Source of the DNA: Cyclobacterium sp.
Lineage (GTDB): Bacteria; Bacteroidota; Bacteroidia; Cytophagales; Cyclobacteriaceae
Reading direction: 5' to 3'
Assembly (NCBI RefSeq): GCF_014762705.1
Contig: NZ_JABURL010000060.1
Location: 44,466 to 108,465, forward strand
DNA length: 64,000 nucleotides
This document shows, in pieces, positions 36,165 through 45,889 of this stretch. Position 1 is the first letter of the stretch. The number at the start of each line of letters is the position of its first letter. The position numbers were made by a program, and so were the translations under genes. The notes below the pieces were generated by a model. The model saw only the letters and a list, made by a program, of their open reading frames with translations, had not been told where the DNA came from and did no database searches.

Positions 36165-36626
36165 AGGGATATACTGTATATCTTTGGCTCCTGAGTGCAA
36201 AGATAGAGATAATACTGTGTTGCTTGGACTGAATTTAATAAAGCTCCTCTTTTAATAAATGGTTCCATTCAAACTTGTGAACGTAAGGAATTTTAAGAAG
36301 CATTTGCCATTAGTGAGGTTTACCATAGTTTTCTTGCCATTTCTTATTTTGTTAACTCTTTGGGGTTATTAAAATTGCTAAATATCCTGCGAACTGATTT
36401 GTTTTTTTTTTTTTTTGGCTTGGTCTGTCTCCTGATGGTTTTGTAAGGACAGGGTAAATTCGTTTTTTAAAATAAGTGATGAATAGCTAAAAAATGAAAT
36501 ACCTTAGTTTTGGAGGGAAAAAGTTATTTTTAATCAACCGGAATATAAATTGAGAACAGATATATTACTTTTGTTTACCGGGAGTCAATATCCCGGTTTT
36601 CTTTAATTTGAAAAAAGAATTTGAGC
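36165..36626. other. Gap between the T9SS gene and murF
   Basis: About 460 bases without a gene. It holds a 15-base T run (36402-36416), a TACTTTTG box at 36566-36573 that fits TAnnTTTG but lacks a correctly spaced TTG, and a CCGGGA/TCCCGG hairpin with a T-run at 36578-36600. No conserved RNA was recognised. Confidence 0.5.
36578..36600 (+). terminator. Leader hairpin with T-run just before murF
   Basis: CCGGGA and TCCCGG form a 6-base stem around a 7-base loop, followed by TTTT. It ends about 26 bases before the murF ATG. It could be an attenuator or leader structure. It could also be the end of an unseen upstream transcript. Confidence 0.5.
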
Positions 36627-37919
36627 ATGGAAAGGATCAATCGGCTGCATGACCATTTTTTATCGGCAGGCAGGGTATGTACGGATACCCGCAAAATTCA
36701 AAAAGGTGATTTGTTTTTTGCCCTCAAAGGGCCCAATTTTGATGGGAACCAATACGCGGCAAAAGCTTTGGAACTAGGGGCTTCCATGGTGGTTGTGGAT
36801 GACCCTACGGTTGTAACCGGCGATGGTTTTATTTTGGTTGAAGATGTGCTTAAAGCATTACAAGAGCTGGCTACCTTTCACAGAAAACAATTTAACCTAC
36901 CAGTAATTGGTCTAACCGGATCCAATGGGAAGACAACAACCAAGGAGCTGATGCAGCAGGTACTTTCCCGGAAATTCAGGGTTCTTGCTACGGAGGGTAA
37001 TCTCAACAACCATATTGGAGTGCCCCTGACATTGTTGGGCATTACCAGGGATACAGAAATCGCCATTGTTGAAATGGGGGCCAATAAGCAGGGAGATATA
37101 GCCGAACTTAGCCATATTGCCTTGCCTACCCATGGCCTGATCACGAATATTGGGCAGGCGCATTTGGAAGGAATGGGTGGTCCCGAAGGCGTTTTGAAAA
37201 CCAAAACTGAACTTTTTCAATTTCTTTTGGAAACCGATGGGAAGGTGTTTTTGAATACCAGACAAGCGGTATTTGCCAACATGAAACACAGGTTTAAAGA
37301 TCCCGTCCTTTTTCCTGAATCAGGTCATTTTTGTCCTGTTCAGTTTCTTGGTGCCGATCCCTTTGTAACCTTCAGTACCGGTGAAGGCAGTATTGGTTAT
37401 ACCTCTCAATTGATAGGGGAATATAATTTTGACAATATTGCAGCAGCCATATGTATAGGAAAGTTTTTTGGAGTTTCTTTAGGGGAGGCAGCAGCTGCAG
37501 CAGCGGGCTATGCTCCTTCGAATATGCGTTCACAAATCCTGGAGAAGCGCAGTAATTTGATTTTTATGGATGCCTATAATGCCAACCCCTCAAGTATGGA
37601 AGAGGCTTTAAAGGCCTTTGGCAGACTGGACAAAAGGAAACACAAAATGGTGATAGTTGGGGATATGTTGGAATTGGGGGAGCATACTGTTTCTGCCCAT
37701 GAAAAGCTGGGGGAACAATTGCAGCAGATGAATTTGGATAAAATTTGCCTTACTGGCAAATTGGTTCAACATGCCTTGCCAAAAGTACCAAAGGCATTGT
37801 ATTTTCCGGATCCGCTTTCTTTCAGGAACTGGTTGAAGGATTCCGCTCTTGAAGATTACCAAATCTTTATTAAAGGCAGCAGGGGAATGAAATTAGAATC
37901 CTTATTGGATTTCATTTAA
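36627..37919 (+). CDS. murF: UDP-MurNAc-tripeptide:D-Ala-D-Ala ligase MurF
   Basis: A cytoplasmic Mur ligase of about 430 residues that adds D-Ala-D-Ala to the peptidoglycan precursor. It has the ATP-binding GLTGSNGKTTTKE loop near residues 95-107, a central ligase domain with the VEMGANKQGDIAEL segment, and the C-terminal Mur ligase domain with DAYNANPSSM. The ATG at 36627 is preferred to a TTG two codons upstream. It stands alone, not in a dcw cluster. Confidence 0.96.
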   Translation: MERINRLHDHFLSAGRVCTDTRKIQKGDLFFALKGPNFDGNQYAAKALELGASMVVVDDPTVVTGDGFILVEDVLKALQELATFHRKQFNLPVIGLTGSNGKTTTKELMQQVLSRKFRVLATEGNLNNHIGVPLTLLGITRDTEIAIVEMGANKQGDIAELSHIALPTHGLITNIGQAHLEGMGGPEGVLKTKTELFQFLLETDGKVFLNTRQAVFANMKHRFKDPVLFPESGHFCPVQFLGADPFVTFSTGEGSIGYTSQLIGEYNFDNIAAAICIGKFFGVSLGEAAAAAAGYAPSNMRSQILEKRSNLIFMDAYNANPSSMEEALKAFGRLDKRKHKMVIVGDMLELGEHTVSAHEKLGEQLQQMNLDKICLTGKLVQHALPKVPKALYFPDPLSFRNWLKDSALEDYQIFIKGSRGMKLESLLDFI

Positions 37920-37922
37920 AGA

Positions 37923-37952
37923 CAAAGGCCGCTGAGGGTACAGCGGCCTTTG
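37923..37952. terminator. Bidirectional hairpin between murF and lpd
   Basis: CAAAGGCCGCTG and CAGCGGCCTTTG form a perfect 12-base stem around a 6-base loop. It lies between convergent murF and lpd stops. T residues flank it on both strands but are short. Confidence 0.8.
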
Positions 37953-37977
37953 TGGGATGGAAAGCGCTTTGCCCAGA

Positions 37978-39375
37978 TTATACGTGCAGGGCACGATTAT
38001 CTGTAGCTGCCAGACAAGCTTCCCGAAACACTTCTGTATAGGTGGGGTGGGCATGGGACATTCTGGCAATATCTTCTGCGGAAGCCCGGTATTCCATGGC
38101 CACCACAGCCTCAGCAATCATGTCTGCTGTTCTGGGACCTATCATGTGAACGCCCAGAATTTCATCTGTTTCGGCATCTGCCAAAACCTTAACCAGGCCA
38201 TCGGTATCCCCACTGGCTCTGGCTCTCCCGGAAGCCATAAAGGGGAACTTTCCCGTTTTGTATTTTTTTCCTTTATCTTTTAACTGCTCTTCGGTATATC
38301 CTACGGAAGCCACCTCAGGCCAGGTATATACTACTCCGGGAATAAGCAGGTAATTGATGTGGGGTTTTTGCCCTGCTAACTGTTCGGCTACAAACACACC
38401 TTCCTCTTCAGCTTTATGGGCTAGCATGGTACCTTTAACCACATCTCCAATGGCATAAATATGATCCACACTGGTTTTAAGGTGTTCATCTACCTCTATT
38501 TGTCCTTTATCATTGACTTTCACTCCTGCCGCCTCAGCATTTAAACCTTCTGTATAAGGGCGTCTTCCAATGGATACCAGCACATAGTCTCCTTTGATAG
38601 CCACCTCTTCATCCTTACTGTTTTGAGCAGTTACGGTAACTTCTTTCCCCTTTCTTTCCACAGCAGTTACCTTGTGTTTGAGGTAGAATTCAATGTCAAG
38701 TTTTTTCAGCGATTTTTGTAGCTCTTTGCCCATGGTTTTATCCATGGTAGGTATGATACCGTCCATAAATTCCACTACGGATACTTTGGCCCCCAGTCTT
38801 GCATAGACAGACCCCAGCTCAAGTCCGATGATCCCACCTCCAATGATCACCAGGTGTTTGGGCACTTCCTTGAGTTCAAGTGCTTCTGTAGAGGTAATGA
38901 TCCTTTCTTTATCCAGGTTGATAAAAGGAAGGTTGGCAGGTTTTGATCCGGTGGCAATGATGATATTTTTACCACTGATCTCTTCTTTTTTGTCTCCCTC
39001 CTTTTGGATGACTACCGTATTTTTATCTTTAAAAACCCCAAGACCCTGGTGAACATCAATCTTGTTTTTTTTCATCAGGTATTGGATACCGTCTACGTTT
39101 TGTTTGACGACATCCCGCTTCCTGCTGATCATTTGTTTGAAATTAACCTTTAAATCCTTCAGGTCTATCCCATGGGTTTTGAAACTGTGCGCAGCATTGT
39201 GGTAGTGCTCAGAGGAATCCAGCAAGGCCTTGGAGGGGATACAACCCACATTCAGACATGTGCCGCCCAAAGTCGGGTATTTTTCTATTATGGCAGTTTT
39301 CAGTCCCAGTTGGGCTGCTCTTATAGCTGCTACATAGCCACCCGGACCGGAACCAATTACGATTAAATCATACAT
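37978..39375 (-). CDS. lpdA: Dihydrolipoyl dehydrogenase (E3)
   Basis: A 465-residue FAD flavoprotein that reoxidises dihydrolipoyl groups of 2-oxo acid dehydrogenase complexes, passing electrons to NAD. Visible features are the N-terminal GSGPGGYVAA FAD loop, the redox disulfide in GGTCLNVGCIPSK (about 38-50), the NAD-binding GGGIIGLELGSVYARLG segment, and the active-site HAHPTYTE near the C-terminus. It follows sucB by 62 bases and so completes the 2-oxoglutarate dehydrogenase cluster. Confidence 0.97.
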   Translation of the reverse strand: MYDLIVIGSGPGGYVAAIRAAQLGLKTAIIEKYPTLGGTCLNVGCIPSKALLDSSEHYHNAAHSFKTHGIDLKDLKVNFKQMISRKRDVVKQNVDGIQYLMKKNKIDVHQGLGVFKDKNTVVIQKEGDKKEEISGKNIIIATGSKPANLPFINLDKERIITSTEALELKEVPKHLVIIGGGIIGLELGSVYARLGAKVSVVEFMDGIIPTMDKTMGKELQKSLKKLDIEFYLKHKVTAVERKGKEVTVTAQNSKDEEVAIKGDYVLVSIGRRPYTEGLNAEAAGVKVNDKGQIEVDEHLKTSVDHIYAIGDVVKGTMLAHKAEEEGVFVAEQLAGQKPHINYLLIPGVVYTWPEVASVGYTEEQLKDKGKKYKTGKFPFMASGRARASGDTDGLVKVLADAETDEILGVHMIGPRTADMIAEAVVAMEYRASAEDIARMSHAHPTYTEVFREACLAATDNRALHV

Positions 39376-39437
39376 AGTGAATCACGTTTTAAATGATACC
39401 TGTGCCTGTAAAAGGCATAGGAAAGGTTGAAAAAACT

Positions 39438-40991
39438 TTAGATGCCGAGTAAAAGCCTTGCGGGATCTTCCAGCAATTGCTTCATGCGGACCAGAAAGCT
39501 TACAGACTCCCTGCCATCAATGATACGGTGGTCATAGGAAAGTGCCAGATACATCATAGGAAGGATCTTTACCTCACCGTTTACCGCCATGGGTCTTTCT
39601 ACAATATTGTGCATGCCCAAAATGGCTGCCTGTGGGGCATTGATGATAGGGGTGGACATCATGGACCCAAAAATCCCCCCATTGGTCAGGGTAAAGGTGC
39701 CACCGGTCATTTCGTCTATGGTCAATTTACCATCTCTAGCCTTAACCGCCAGACGTACCACTTCTTTCTCAATTTCAGCAAAGGAGAGTTGTTCTGCGTT
39801 TCTGATTACAGGAACTACCAATCCTTTGGGAGAAGATACGGCTATAGAAATATCACAAAAATCATGGTATACAAGTTCGTTTCCATCAATTTGCGCATTG
39901 ACTGCCGGCCACTCTTCCAGCGCAATGCATGCCGCTTTGGTAAAAAAGGACATGAATCCCAGGTTTACCTCGTAACGCTCCTTGAACTTGTCTTTGTATT
40001 GTTTTCTCAAATCCATGATAGGCTTCATGTTCACTTCATTAAAAGTGGTTAACATGGCCGTTTCATTTTTGACACTAACGAGCCGTCTTGAAATGGTTTT
40101 TCTCAGGGAACTCATTTTTTCCCTTCGACTTGGCCGTTCTCCCTTTGTCACAGCAGCAGGTTTTTCCTCTTCTGCTTTTTCTTTTGTAGCGGTAGTTTTT
40201 GATGGGGAGGGAGCAGTTTTCTTTTCTGCTTTATCCGCATCTTCTTTGGTGATGCGGCCATCCTTTCCAGTACCATTTACTGATTTGGGATCGATTCCTT
40301 TTTCAGCCAGTATTTTCGCGGCTGCAGGAGAAGCATGACCTGTGGCATAACTTTCCTTACCAGAGCTTTTCTGTTTGCCTTCATCCTTGGTATCACTTTC
40401 ACTGGCGGAGGATGTTTCCCCGGCGGCCGGGCCATCTGTTAGTTCTATTTTACAAATCAATCCGCCAATTTCCAGGGTTTCCCCTTCAGCCGCCACATGT
40501 CTCAATATACCCGATGCCTCAGCAGGCAATTCAAAAGTAGCTTTATCCGAATCTACTTCCGCAATGATATCATCCAATTCCACAAAATCCCCATCTTCCT
40601 TTAGCCAGGATGCAAGGGTCACTTCGGTGATGGATTCCCCCACTGTAGGAACGTGCATTTCCTTGATTTCACCAGTGCTTTTGGTTTTTTCAACTTTTTC
40701 ACCAGTGTCCGCTTCCTTTTTGGTTGCTGGCTTTTCTGTTTTGGTTTCTTCTTTGGCATCAGCATCAATTTCGCAAATCACTGCGCCAATTTCCAGGGTT
40801 TCACCTTCTTCCGCTTTGGTGTGAAGTATACCTGCCGACTCGGCAGTAAGCTCAAAAGTGGCTTTGTCGGATTCAAGTTCACAAAGGACCTCGTCCATTT
40901 CTACAAATTCTCCATCTTTTTTAAACCACTGCCCTACGGTGACCTCGGTGATGGATTCGCCTACGGCGGGGACTTTGATTGCTATGCTCAT
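39438..40991 (-). CDS. sucB: 2-oxoglutarate dehydrogenase E2, dihydrolipoyl succinyltransferase, with two lipoyl domains
   Basis: A 517-residue E2 subunit. Two similar lipoyl domains occur, about residues 2-77 and 110-185, each with the ESDKATFEL or DSDKATFEL lipoyl-Lys motif. Ala/Lys/Glu-rich linkers, an E3-binding domain ([15 protein letters not shown], about 220-255), and the catalytic CoA-dependent acyltransferase domain follow, with DHRIIDGRE near residue 489. Most SucB proteins have a single lipoyl domain, so this duplication is notable but known in Bacteroidota. It lies 89 bases after sucA on the same strand. Confidence 0.95.
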   Translation of the reverse strand: MSIAIKVPAVGESITEVTVGQWFKKDGEFVEMDEVLCELESDKATFELTAESAGILHTKAEEGETLEIGAVICEIDADAKEETKTEKPATKKEADTGEKVEKTKSTGEIKEMHVPTVGESITEVTLASWLKEDGDFVELDDIIAEVDSDKATFELPAEASGILRHVAAEGETLEIGGLICKIELTDGPAAGETSSASESDTKDEGKQKSSGKESYATGHASPAAAKILAEKGIDPKSVNGTGKDGRITKEDADKAEKKTAPSPSKTTATKEKAEEEKPAAVTKGERPSRREKMSSLRKTISRRLVSVKNETAMLTTFNEVNMKPIMDLRKQYKDKFKERYEVNLGFMSFFTKAACIALEEWPAVNAQIDGNELVYHDFCDISIAVSSPKGLVVPVIRNAEQLSFAEIEKEVVRLAVKARDGKLTIDEMTGGTFTLTNGGIFGSMMSTPIINAPQAAILGMHNIVERPMAVNGEVKILPMMYLALSYDHRIIDGRESVSFLVRMKQLLEDPARLLLGI

Positions 40992-41080
40992 CGGTTATTT
41001 GATTTTATCCGGACTTCGGAGATGTACCGGCTTGAAAATTTCAAAATTAGTTTTAAAATAATAAGTTATGAAATGGAAAA

Positions 41081-43873
41081 TTAGGAATTTATTTTTAATG
41101 CCTTTTCTAAAATTTGCTTTTGTTCTGCCAGGTGTACTTTATGGTAACCCGTTGCAGGAGAAGCACTGGCTTTTCTGGCGATCACGTCCATATTCAGATC
41201 TTTGAATAAATTTCTCACCATAAATGCCCAATAACCCATGTTTTCTGGTTCTTCCTGGACCCATAGGGTTTCCACGTTTTTGCCATAGGCTTTAATGGCT
41301 TTCAGGATCTGATTTTTTGGAAGGGGGTGAAGTTGTTCCACTCTGATAATTGCCACATCTTCTACCTTTTCCTTTTCCCTCATTTCGGCCAGTTCGTAAA
41401 ATATTTTTCCGGAGCAGAGAACCACTCGTTTTACCTTCTTGGGATCCATTTGCTCATCGACCATTATTTCCCTGAAACACCCTTTGGTAAATTCTTCCAG
41501 TGGAGATACCACCTTGGGGTGGCGAAGAAGGGATTTGGGAGACATGACTATGCAGGGTTTTCTGAAGTTCCATGCCAGCTGCCGCCGCAACAAATGAAAG
41601 AAATTGGACGGTTCGGTCACATTGGCCACCACCACATTGTACTCGGCAGCCAGCTGCAGGAATCTTTCAGGCCTGGCATTGGAGTGCTCAGGACCCTGCC
41701 CCTCATAACCATGGGGAAGCAACATGACCAGTCCGTTCATTTTTTGCCATTTGGATTCGCCGGAGGTAATAAACTGGTCGATCATGGTTTGTGCCCCATT
41801 GGCGAAATCCCCAAATTGCGCTTCCCAGACGGTAAGGGCATTGGGGTTGGCCATGGCATACCCGTATTCAAATCCCAAAACCGCATATTCCGATAACAAG
41901 GAATTGTAAATGTAGAATTTACCTTTGCTGTCTTTAAGTTCTTTCAGGGAATTGTAGGGCTTGTTGGTATTCGCATCATGTACCACTGCATGTCTGTGGG
42001 AAAAGGTACCCCTTTGACAATCCTGACCAGTGATACGGACTGTTTTGCCCTCCAAAAGCAAAGAGCCATAGGCCAGCAACTCTCCTGCAGCCCAATTCAA
42101 TGATTTGGTCTGGAAAAACATTTCCTTCCGCTGCTTGAGCTGAGCCTCGATCTGCTTGATGGGTTTAAATCCTTTGGGAAGCACAGTAAGGGCCTCTGCT
42201 ATTTTTTCTATGGAATCGGTACTGATGCCCGTATCCGGAGATTTTTCAAAATCTTCGGGTTTTGCCCGGTCCAGTGCCTTCCAGGCTTTTTCAAATGGGC
42301 TGAAGGAATAGGGAAGGGGTTTTTCCTTGACCAAATTCAGTCGGTCCTGCAAAAGCTGACGAAACTCCTTGTCCATTTGCTTGGCCAGTTTGGCATCAAC
42401 CTGCCCTCTCTCCAGTAATGTCTTGTTATATATTTCCCGGGGATTGGGATGCTTGGATATAAGGTTATACAGTTCGGGCTGGGTAAATTTTGGTTCATCC
42501 GATTCGTTGTGCCCATGCCTCCTGTAGCAGACCATATCCACAAATATGTCCTTGTTGAATTTTTGCCGGAAATCGACAGCCAGTTTGGCCGCATAGACTA
42601 CCGCTTCAGGATCATCCCCGTTTACATGAATGACCGGTGCATCTATGATTTTCGCCACATCTGTACAATAAATCGAACTTCTGGCATCATCAAAATCAGT
42701 GGTAAAACCTACCTGGTTGTTGATCACAAAATGAATGGTCCCTCCAGTATAATATCCTTTGAGGTTGGCCATTTGGGTGACCTCATATACTACTCCCTGT
42801 CCGGCCACTGCTGAATCCCCATGGATTAGTATGGGGATCATTTTATCTTCATCACCTGCATAATGGTCATCTATCTTAGCCCTTACAAAACCCTCTACTA
42901 CAGGATTTACTGCCTCCAGGTGAGAGGGGTTGGGGGCCAGTTTCAAAATCATCAATTTCCCGTTCTTTGCGGGTACTTCGGAGGAAAATCCAAGGTGATA
43001 TTTTACATCTCCATCGCCCATGGTAAGGTCAGGCTTGGCCGTGCCTTCAAATTCCGAGAATATCTGCTCGTAGGTTTTTCCCATGATATTGGCCAGCACG
43101 TTTAGCCGGCCCCTGTGAGCCATGCCTATCATTACCTCTTCCACACCGCTATCCGATGCCTGGTTGATCAGGGAATCCAAAAACGGAATGGTACTTTCCC
43201 CCCCTTCCAGAGAAAATCTTTTTTGCCCCAAATACTTGGTATGCAGGAAATTTTCGAAAACCACCGCTTCATTCAGCTTGGAAAGGATTCTTTTTTTATC
43301 CTCCAGAGGGGGATTGAATTCCAGCGCATCCTTTTCTACCTTGATCCTGAACCAATCCAGCATTTCGGGATCCCGGATATAAAGGTATTCAAAGCCCATG
43401 GATCCCTCATATATGATCTTAAGGGATTCAATAATCTTTGAAAGCTTGGCATCTCCTATCCCAATTTCGTTTCCGGCCTGATATACCGTGTCCAAATCGT
43501 TCTTATCCAGTCCGAAATCTTCCAGGTCCAATAACGCCTTCCGATCTCTCCTTTCTCTGACAGGATTGGTTTTGGATCTGAGATGGCCTCTGGACCGGTA
43601 GGCATGGATCAGGGCCCTAACCTTTATCTCCTTTGGCAATCTCTCCATATCCATAATGGTGCCCTTAGTGGCCAGATTGCCGTTTACAGGACCCTGCACA
43701 TCTGCTGCCGCCCCTCCGTTTTCATCCTCTCCGTATTTACTGATGGCAAACTCAAAACCATCAAAAAATGCTTTCCAGCTGCTGTCGATGGCTTCAGGAT
43801 CTTTTTTGTAGTCATCATATAGCTCGTCTATGTAGGCTACATGGGCATTGGCGATGTAAGAATATTTATCCAT
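41081..43873 (-). CDS. sucA: 2-oxoglutarate dehydrogenase E1 component
   Basis: A 930-residue thiamine-diphosphate enzyme that decarboxylates 2-oxoglutarate in the TCA cycle. The short N-terminal E2-binding segment (SYIANAHVAYIDELY) is followed by the TPP-binding core with GMAHRGRLNVL near residue 250, the HGDSAVAGQG segment, and the transketolase-like C-terminal domain with LLPHGYEGQGPEHSNARPERFLQL. Length fits the OdhA/SucA family and excludes pyruvate E1. It is first in the sucA-sucB-lpd cluster. Confidence 0.97.
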   Translation of the reverse strand: MDKYSYIANAHVAYIDELYDDYKKDPEAIDSSWKAFFDGFEFAISKYGEDENGGAAADVQGPVNGNLATKGTIMDMERLPKEIKVRALIHAYRSRGHLRSKTNPVRERRDRKALLDLEDFGLDKNDLDTVYQAGNEIGIGDAKLSKIIESLKIIYEGSMGFEYLYIRDPEMLDWFRIKVEKDALEFNPPLEDKKRILSKLNEAVVFENFLHTKYLGQKRFSLEGGESTIPFLDSLINQASDSGVEEVMIGMAHRGRLNVLANIMGKTYEQIFSEFEGTAKPDLTMGDGDVKYHLGFSSEVPAKNGKLMILKLAPNPSHLEAVNPVVEGFVRAKIDDHYAGDEDKMIPILIHGDSAVAGQGVVYEVTQMANLKGYYTGGTIHFVINNQVGFTTDFDDARSSIYCTDVAKIIDAPVIHVNGDDPEAVVYAAKLAVDFRQKFNKDIFVDMVCYRRHGHNESDEPKFTQPELYNLISKHPNPREIYNKTLLERGQVDAKLAKQMDKEFRQLLQDRLNLVKEKPLPYSFSPFEKAWKALDRAKPEDFEKSPDTGISTDSIEKIAEALTVLPKGFKPIKQIEAQLKQRKEMFFQTKSLNWAAGELLAYGSLLLEGKTVRITGQDCQRGTFSHRHAVVHDANTNKPYNSLKELKDSKGKFYIYNSLLSEYAVLGFEYGYAMANPNALTVWEAQFGDFANGAQTMIDQFITSGESKWQKMNGLVMLLPHGYEGQGPEHSNARPERFLQLAAEYNVVVANVTEPSNFFHLLRRQLAWNFRKPCIVMSPKSLLRHPKVVSPLEEFTKGCFREIMVDEQMDPKKVKRVVLCSGKIFYELAEMREKEKVEDVAIIRVEQLHPLPKNQILKAIKAYGKNVETLWVQEEPENMGYWAFMVRNLFKDLNMDVIARKASASPATGYHKVHLAEQKQILEKALKINS

Positions 43874-44154
43874 GGGTTATTTATGTTCTGCTGACAAAAT
43901 TAGCTTATTAAGTTATTTTTTAAAAACCGCTTATGCGGGTTTACAAATATATTTGAATATCAATATTTTAATTTTTTAATACCAGAATTAAAATTGTTTA
44001 ATTTTAAAAAATCGGTATATTATTATTAACAGGCTATTTTTTTGAAAGTTGATTCGGATTGCTGGGATTTTTAACGGATAGCTTTTTGTCAATTAATTTA
44101 TGATTTTTTGGAATGGAGTTTTCCACCTTCAGATTTTAGTAAATCATTCATCCA
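43874..44154. other. Upstream gap of sucA
   Basis: About 280 AT-rich bases with no gene. On the minus strand TAATTTTG and TATATTTG fit the -7 consensus but lack a TTG at the right distance. A CCGC/GCGG mini-hairpin with a T-run lies near 43925-43940. Confidence 0.4.
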
Positions 44155-44970
44155 TTACGGGGTATAGCTGAAGTCCAGAGGGTTGTCAAAATCAAAGATA
44201 AAACCTGTTTGTATCCATTTATCAGGGGAGATTTTTTTCCATAACTGCCTTTCCGGATTTTCATAACTTGCAGGTGGGGGGAAACCAAAGTCAGCGGCAT
44301 TTTTTTCAAATACTTCTTTTTTGGAGGGATGTACCGGACTCACGATATTGAAAGTTTCGTTCCACAGCCTGTTTGTCAGAATCCAGGGTATAGCTCGTAC
44401 AGCATCCCTGCGATGAATGTAATTAACCGGCGGATGACCGGCAACATTTTCTTTACCGGAGAAGTATCTTCCCGGAATCCTGTCATCCCCCAGAAGGCCG
44501 CCAAAGCGGATCACGGTCAGGTCATAGTTTTTGTTTTCCCACAATAGGTTTTCTGCATTCAGCAGGGTAGGGTTTCCGGTATTGGCCAGGGACAATGGTG
44601 TGGTTTCCCGTGCCAATTGGTTTTCACCAGGGTATACAGAGGTGGCACTTACATACAAAACCTTTTTAATCTGATTTTGGACGATTAAATCTTTAAGCTG
44701 CTGGATTTGTTTCGGATGAAAATCTGCTGGCTTACTCCGTCGGGAAGGAGGTACATTTATTAGCAAGATGTCAGTATCAAACAGGGATACCGGCAATTCC
44801 CCTTTCACCACGGGGTCCAGGATAAGCTGAAAAGCCTCAATGCCATCCGCACGCAAAAGGGCTCTTTTGTCTGGTTTTGTGGTACTTCCTTTTACGGTAT
44901 ATCCCTGATTTTGGAGCTCTGCAGCCAGTGGCGTACCCAGCCAACCTAATCCAATGATACTTATGGTCAT
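44155..44970 (-). CDS. NAD(P)-dependent epimerase/dehydratase-like protein (YeeZ-like)
   Basis: A 271-residue Rossmann-fold protein. The N-terminal GLGWLGTPLAAEL cofactor loop is followed by a short SDR-extended fold with SATSVYPGE near residues 107-115. It is shorter than typical UDP-sugar epimerases and resembles the YeeZ/DUF-type reductases. The Tyr-x-x-x-Lys catalytic pair is not obvious. Substrate unknown. A TTG-N19-TAnnTTTG promoter was not found upstream. Confidence 0.8.
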   Translation of the reverse strand: MTISIIGLGWLGTPLAAELQNQGYTVKGSTTKPDKRALLRADGIEAFQLILDPVVKGELPVSLFDTDILLINVPPSRRSKPADFHPKQIQQLKDLIVQNQIKKVLYVSATSVYPGENQLARETTPLSLANTGNPTLLNAENLLWENKNYDLTVIRFGGLLGDDRIPGRYFSGKENVAGHPPVNYIHRRDAVRAIPWILTNRLWNETFNIVSPVHPSKKEVFEKNAADFGFPPPASYENPERQLWKKISPDKWIQTGFIFDFDNPLDFSYTP

Positions 44971-45036
44971 CTTTAAAGTATTTAACTTTCCGGAATGGAC
45001 AATCGATTACAGCGAAATTAATGAACAATAATCATT

Positions 45037-45072
45037 AAAAAAGCGGTCAATTCCATGAATTGCCGCTTTTTA
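45037..45072 (-). terminator. Terminator after the fatty acid hydroxylase-family gene
   Basis: AAAAAGCGG-CAATTC pairs with GAATTGCCGCTTTTT with one bulged base around CAT. T-runs flank it on both strands. It lies about 40 bases after the stop of the gene at 45112-45741. Confidence 0.8.
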
Positions 45073-45111
45073 ACGAATGAATCATTCTCCACCAATAGCT
45101 GCCATTGGAAT

Positions 45112-45741
45112 TCAATGTTGTTTTTTTGGTACAGTGCCAAAGACAAAATCCCAAAGTGGTGTACTTACTCCGAACGCTACATCAGGATCTTTGTAATGGT
45201 GTATGGCATGGTTTACCCAAAGGGTTTTAAGGAAGTTTTTTGGTGGCTGGTAAGCATGTACCAGAAAATGCACCCCCAGGTACATGGCATACCCAATTAA
45301 AAAGCCCGGTAGGAAATAAAGGGCCATTTCTCCCATGATGAAATCAAACAGGAAATAAAGTATAGCGGCATACATCCCTGTAATAAACGGTGGAAGGGCT
45401 AATCGGTCCTTGTCTTTTGGATAGTCATGGTGTACACCATGCATGGAATACTGAAGCTTATCTTTAAATTTAGTATCCGGTACCATGTGATATACATAGC
45501 GGTGCAACAGATATTCTACAAAAGTAAATACCAGAAATCCACCTGACATCAGTAAACCTGCCTTTAAAAAAGAAATATCCGTTGTCGTTATCCCCATATA
45601 AATTGAGAAAGTGCCAACCCCCAAAAACATGGCTATGGGTATACTGATATGGGTTCTGCTCAATTTTTCCAAAACTGGATTGGCAAACATTTTAGCACTC
45701 CCGCTATTGTCCGGACGGTCCAATCTTCCAATTTTTTTCAT
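45112..45741 (-). CDS. Sterol desaturase/fatty acid hydroxylase superfamily protein
   Basis: A 209-residue membrane protein with four predicted helices. The di-iron histidine clusters of the superfamily are visible: HRYVYH, HGVHHDYP, HFLVHAYQ and HAIHHYKD. The size and pattern resemble fatty acid 2-hydroxylases, which make hydroxylated acyl chains such as those of Bacteroidota sphingolipids. That lipid role is an inference. It is followed by a hairpin terminator. Confidence 0.88.
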   Translation of the reverse strand: MKKIGRLDRPDNSGSAKMFANPVLEKLSRTHISIPIAMFLGVGTFSIYMGITTTDISFLKAGLLMSGGFLVFTFVEYLLHRYVYHMVPDTKFKDKLQYSMHGVHHDYPKDKDRLALPPFITGMYAAILYFLFDFIMGEMALYFLPGFLIGYAMYLGVHFLVHAYQPPKNFLKTLWVNHAIHHYKDPDVAFGVSTPLWDFVFGTVPKKQH

Positions 45742-45889
45742 TATTCAAGTAATTTTTTATCGATATCTTACCTTCAATTTTGATGCCTAAGTTAAGGAAT
45801 ATTATCCTTAATCGAAGATTATATGTACTCTAAACGAAAAGCTTGTTACCAGGGGTTGCATTATTTAAGAAAATAAATTATGATTTTAA

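Noticed and set aside
36402..36416. 15-base T run as a phase-variable promoter element
   Set aside because: It lies about 200 bases from either gene start, with no promoter boxes around it. There is nothing to show function.
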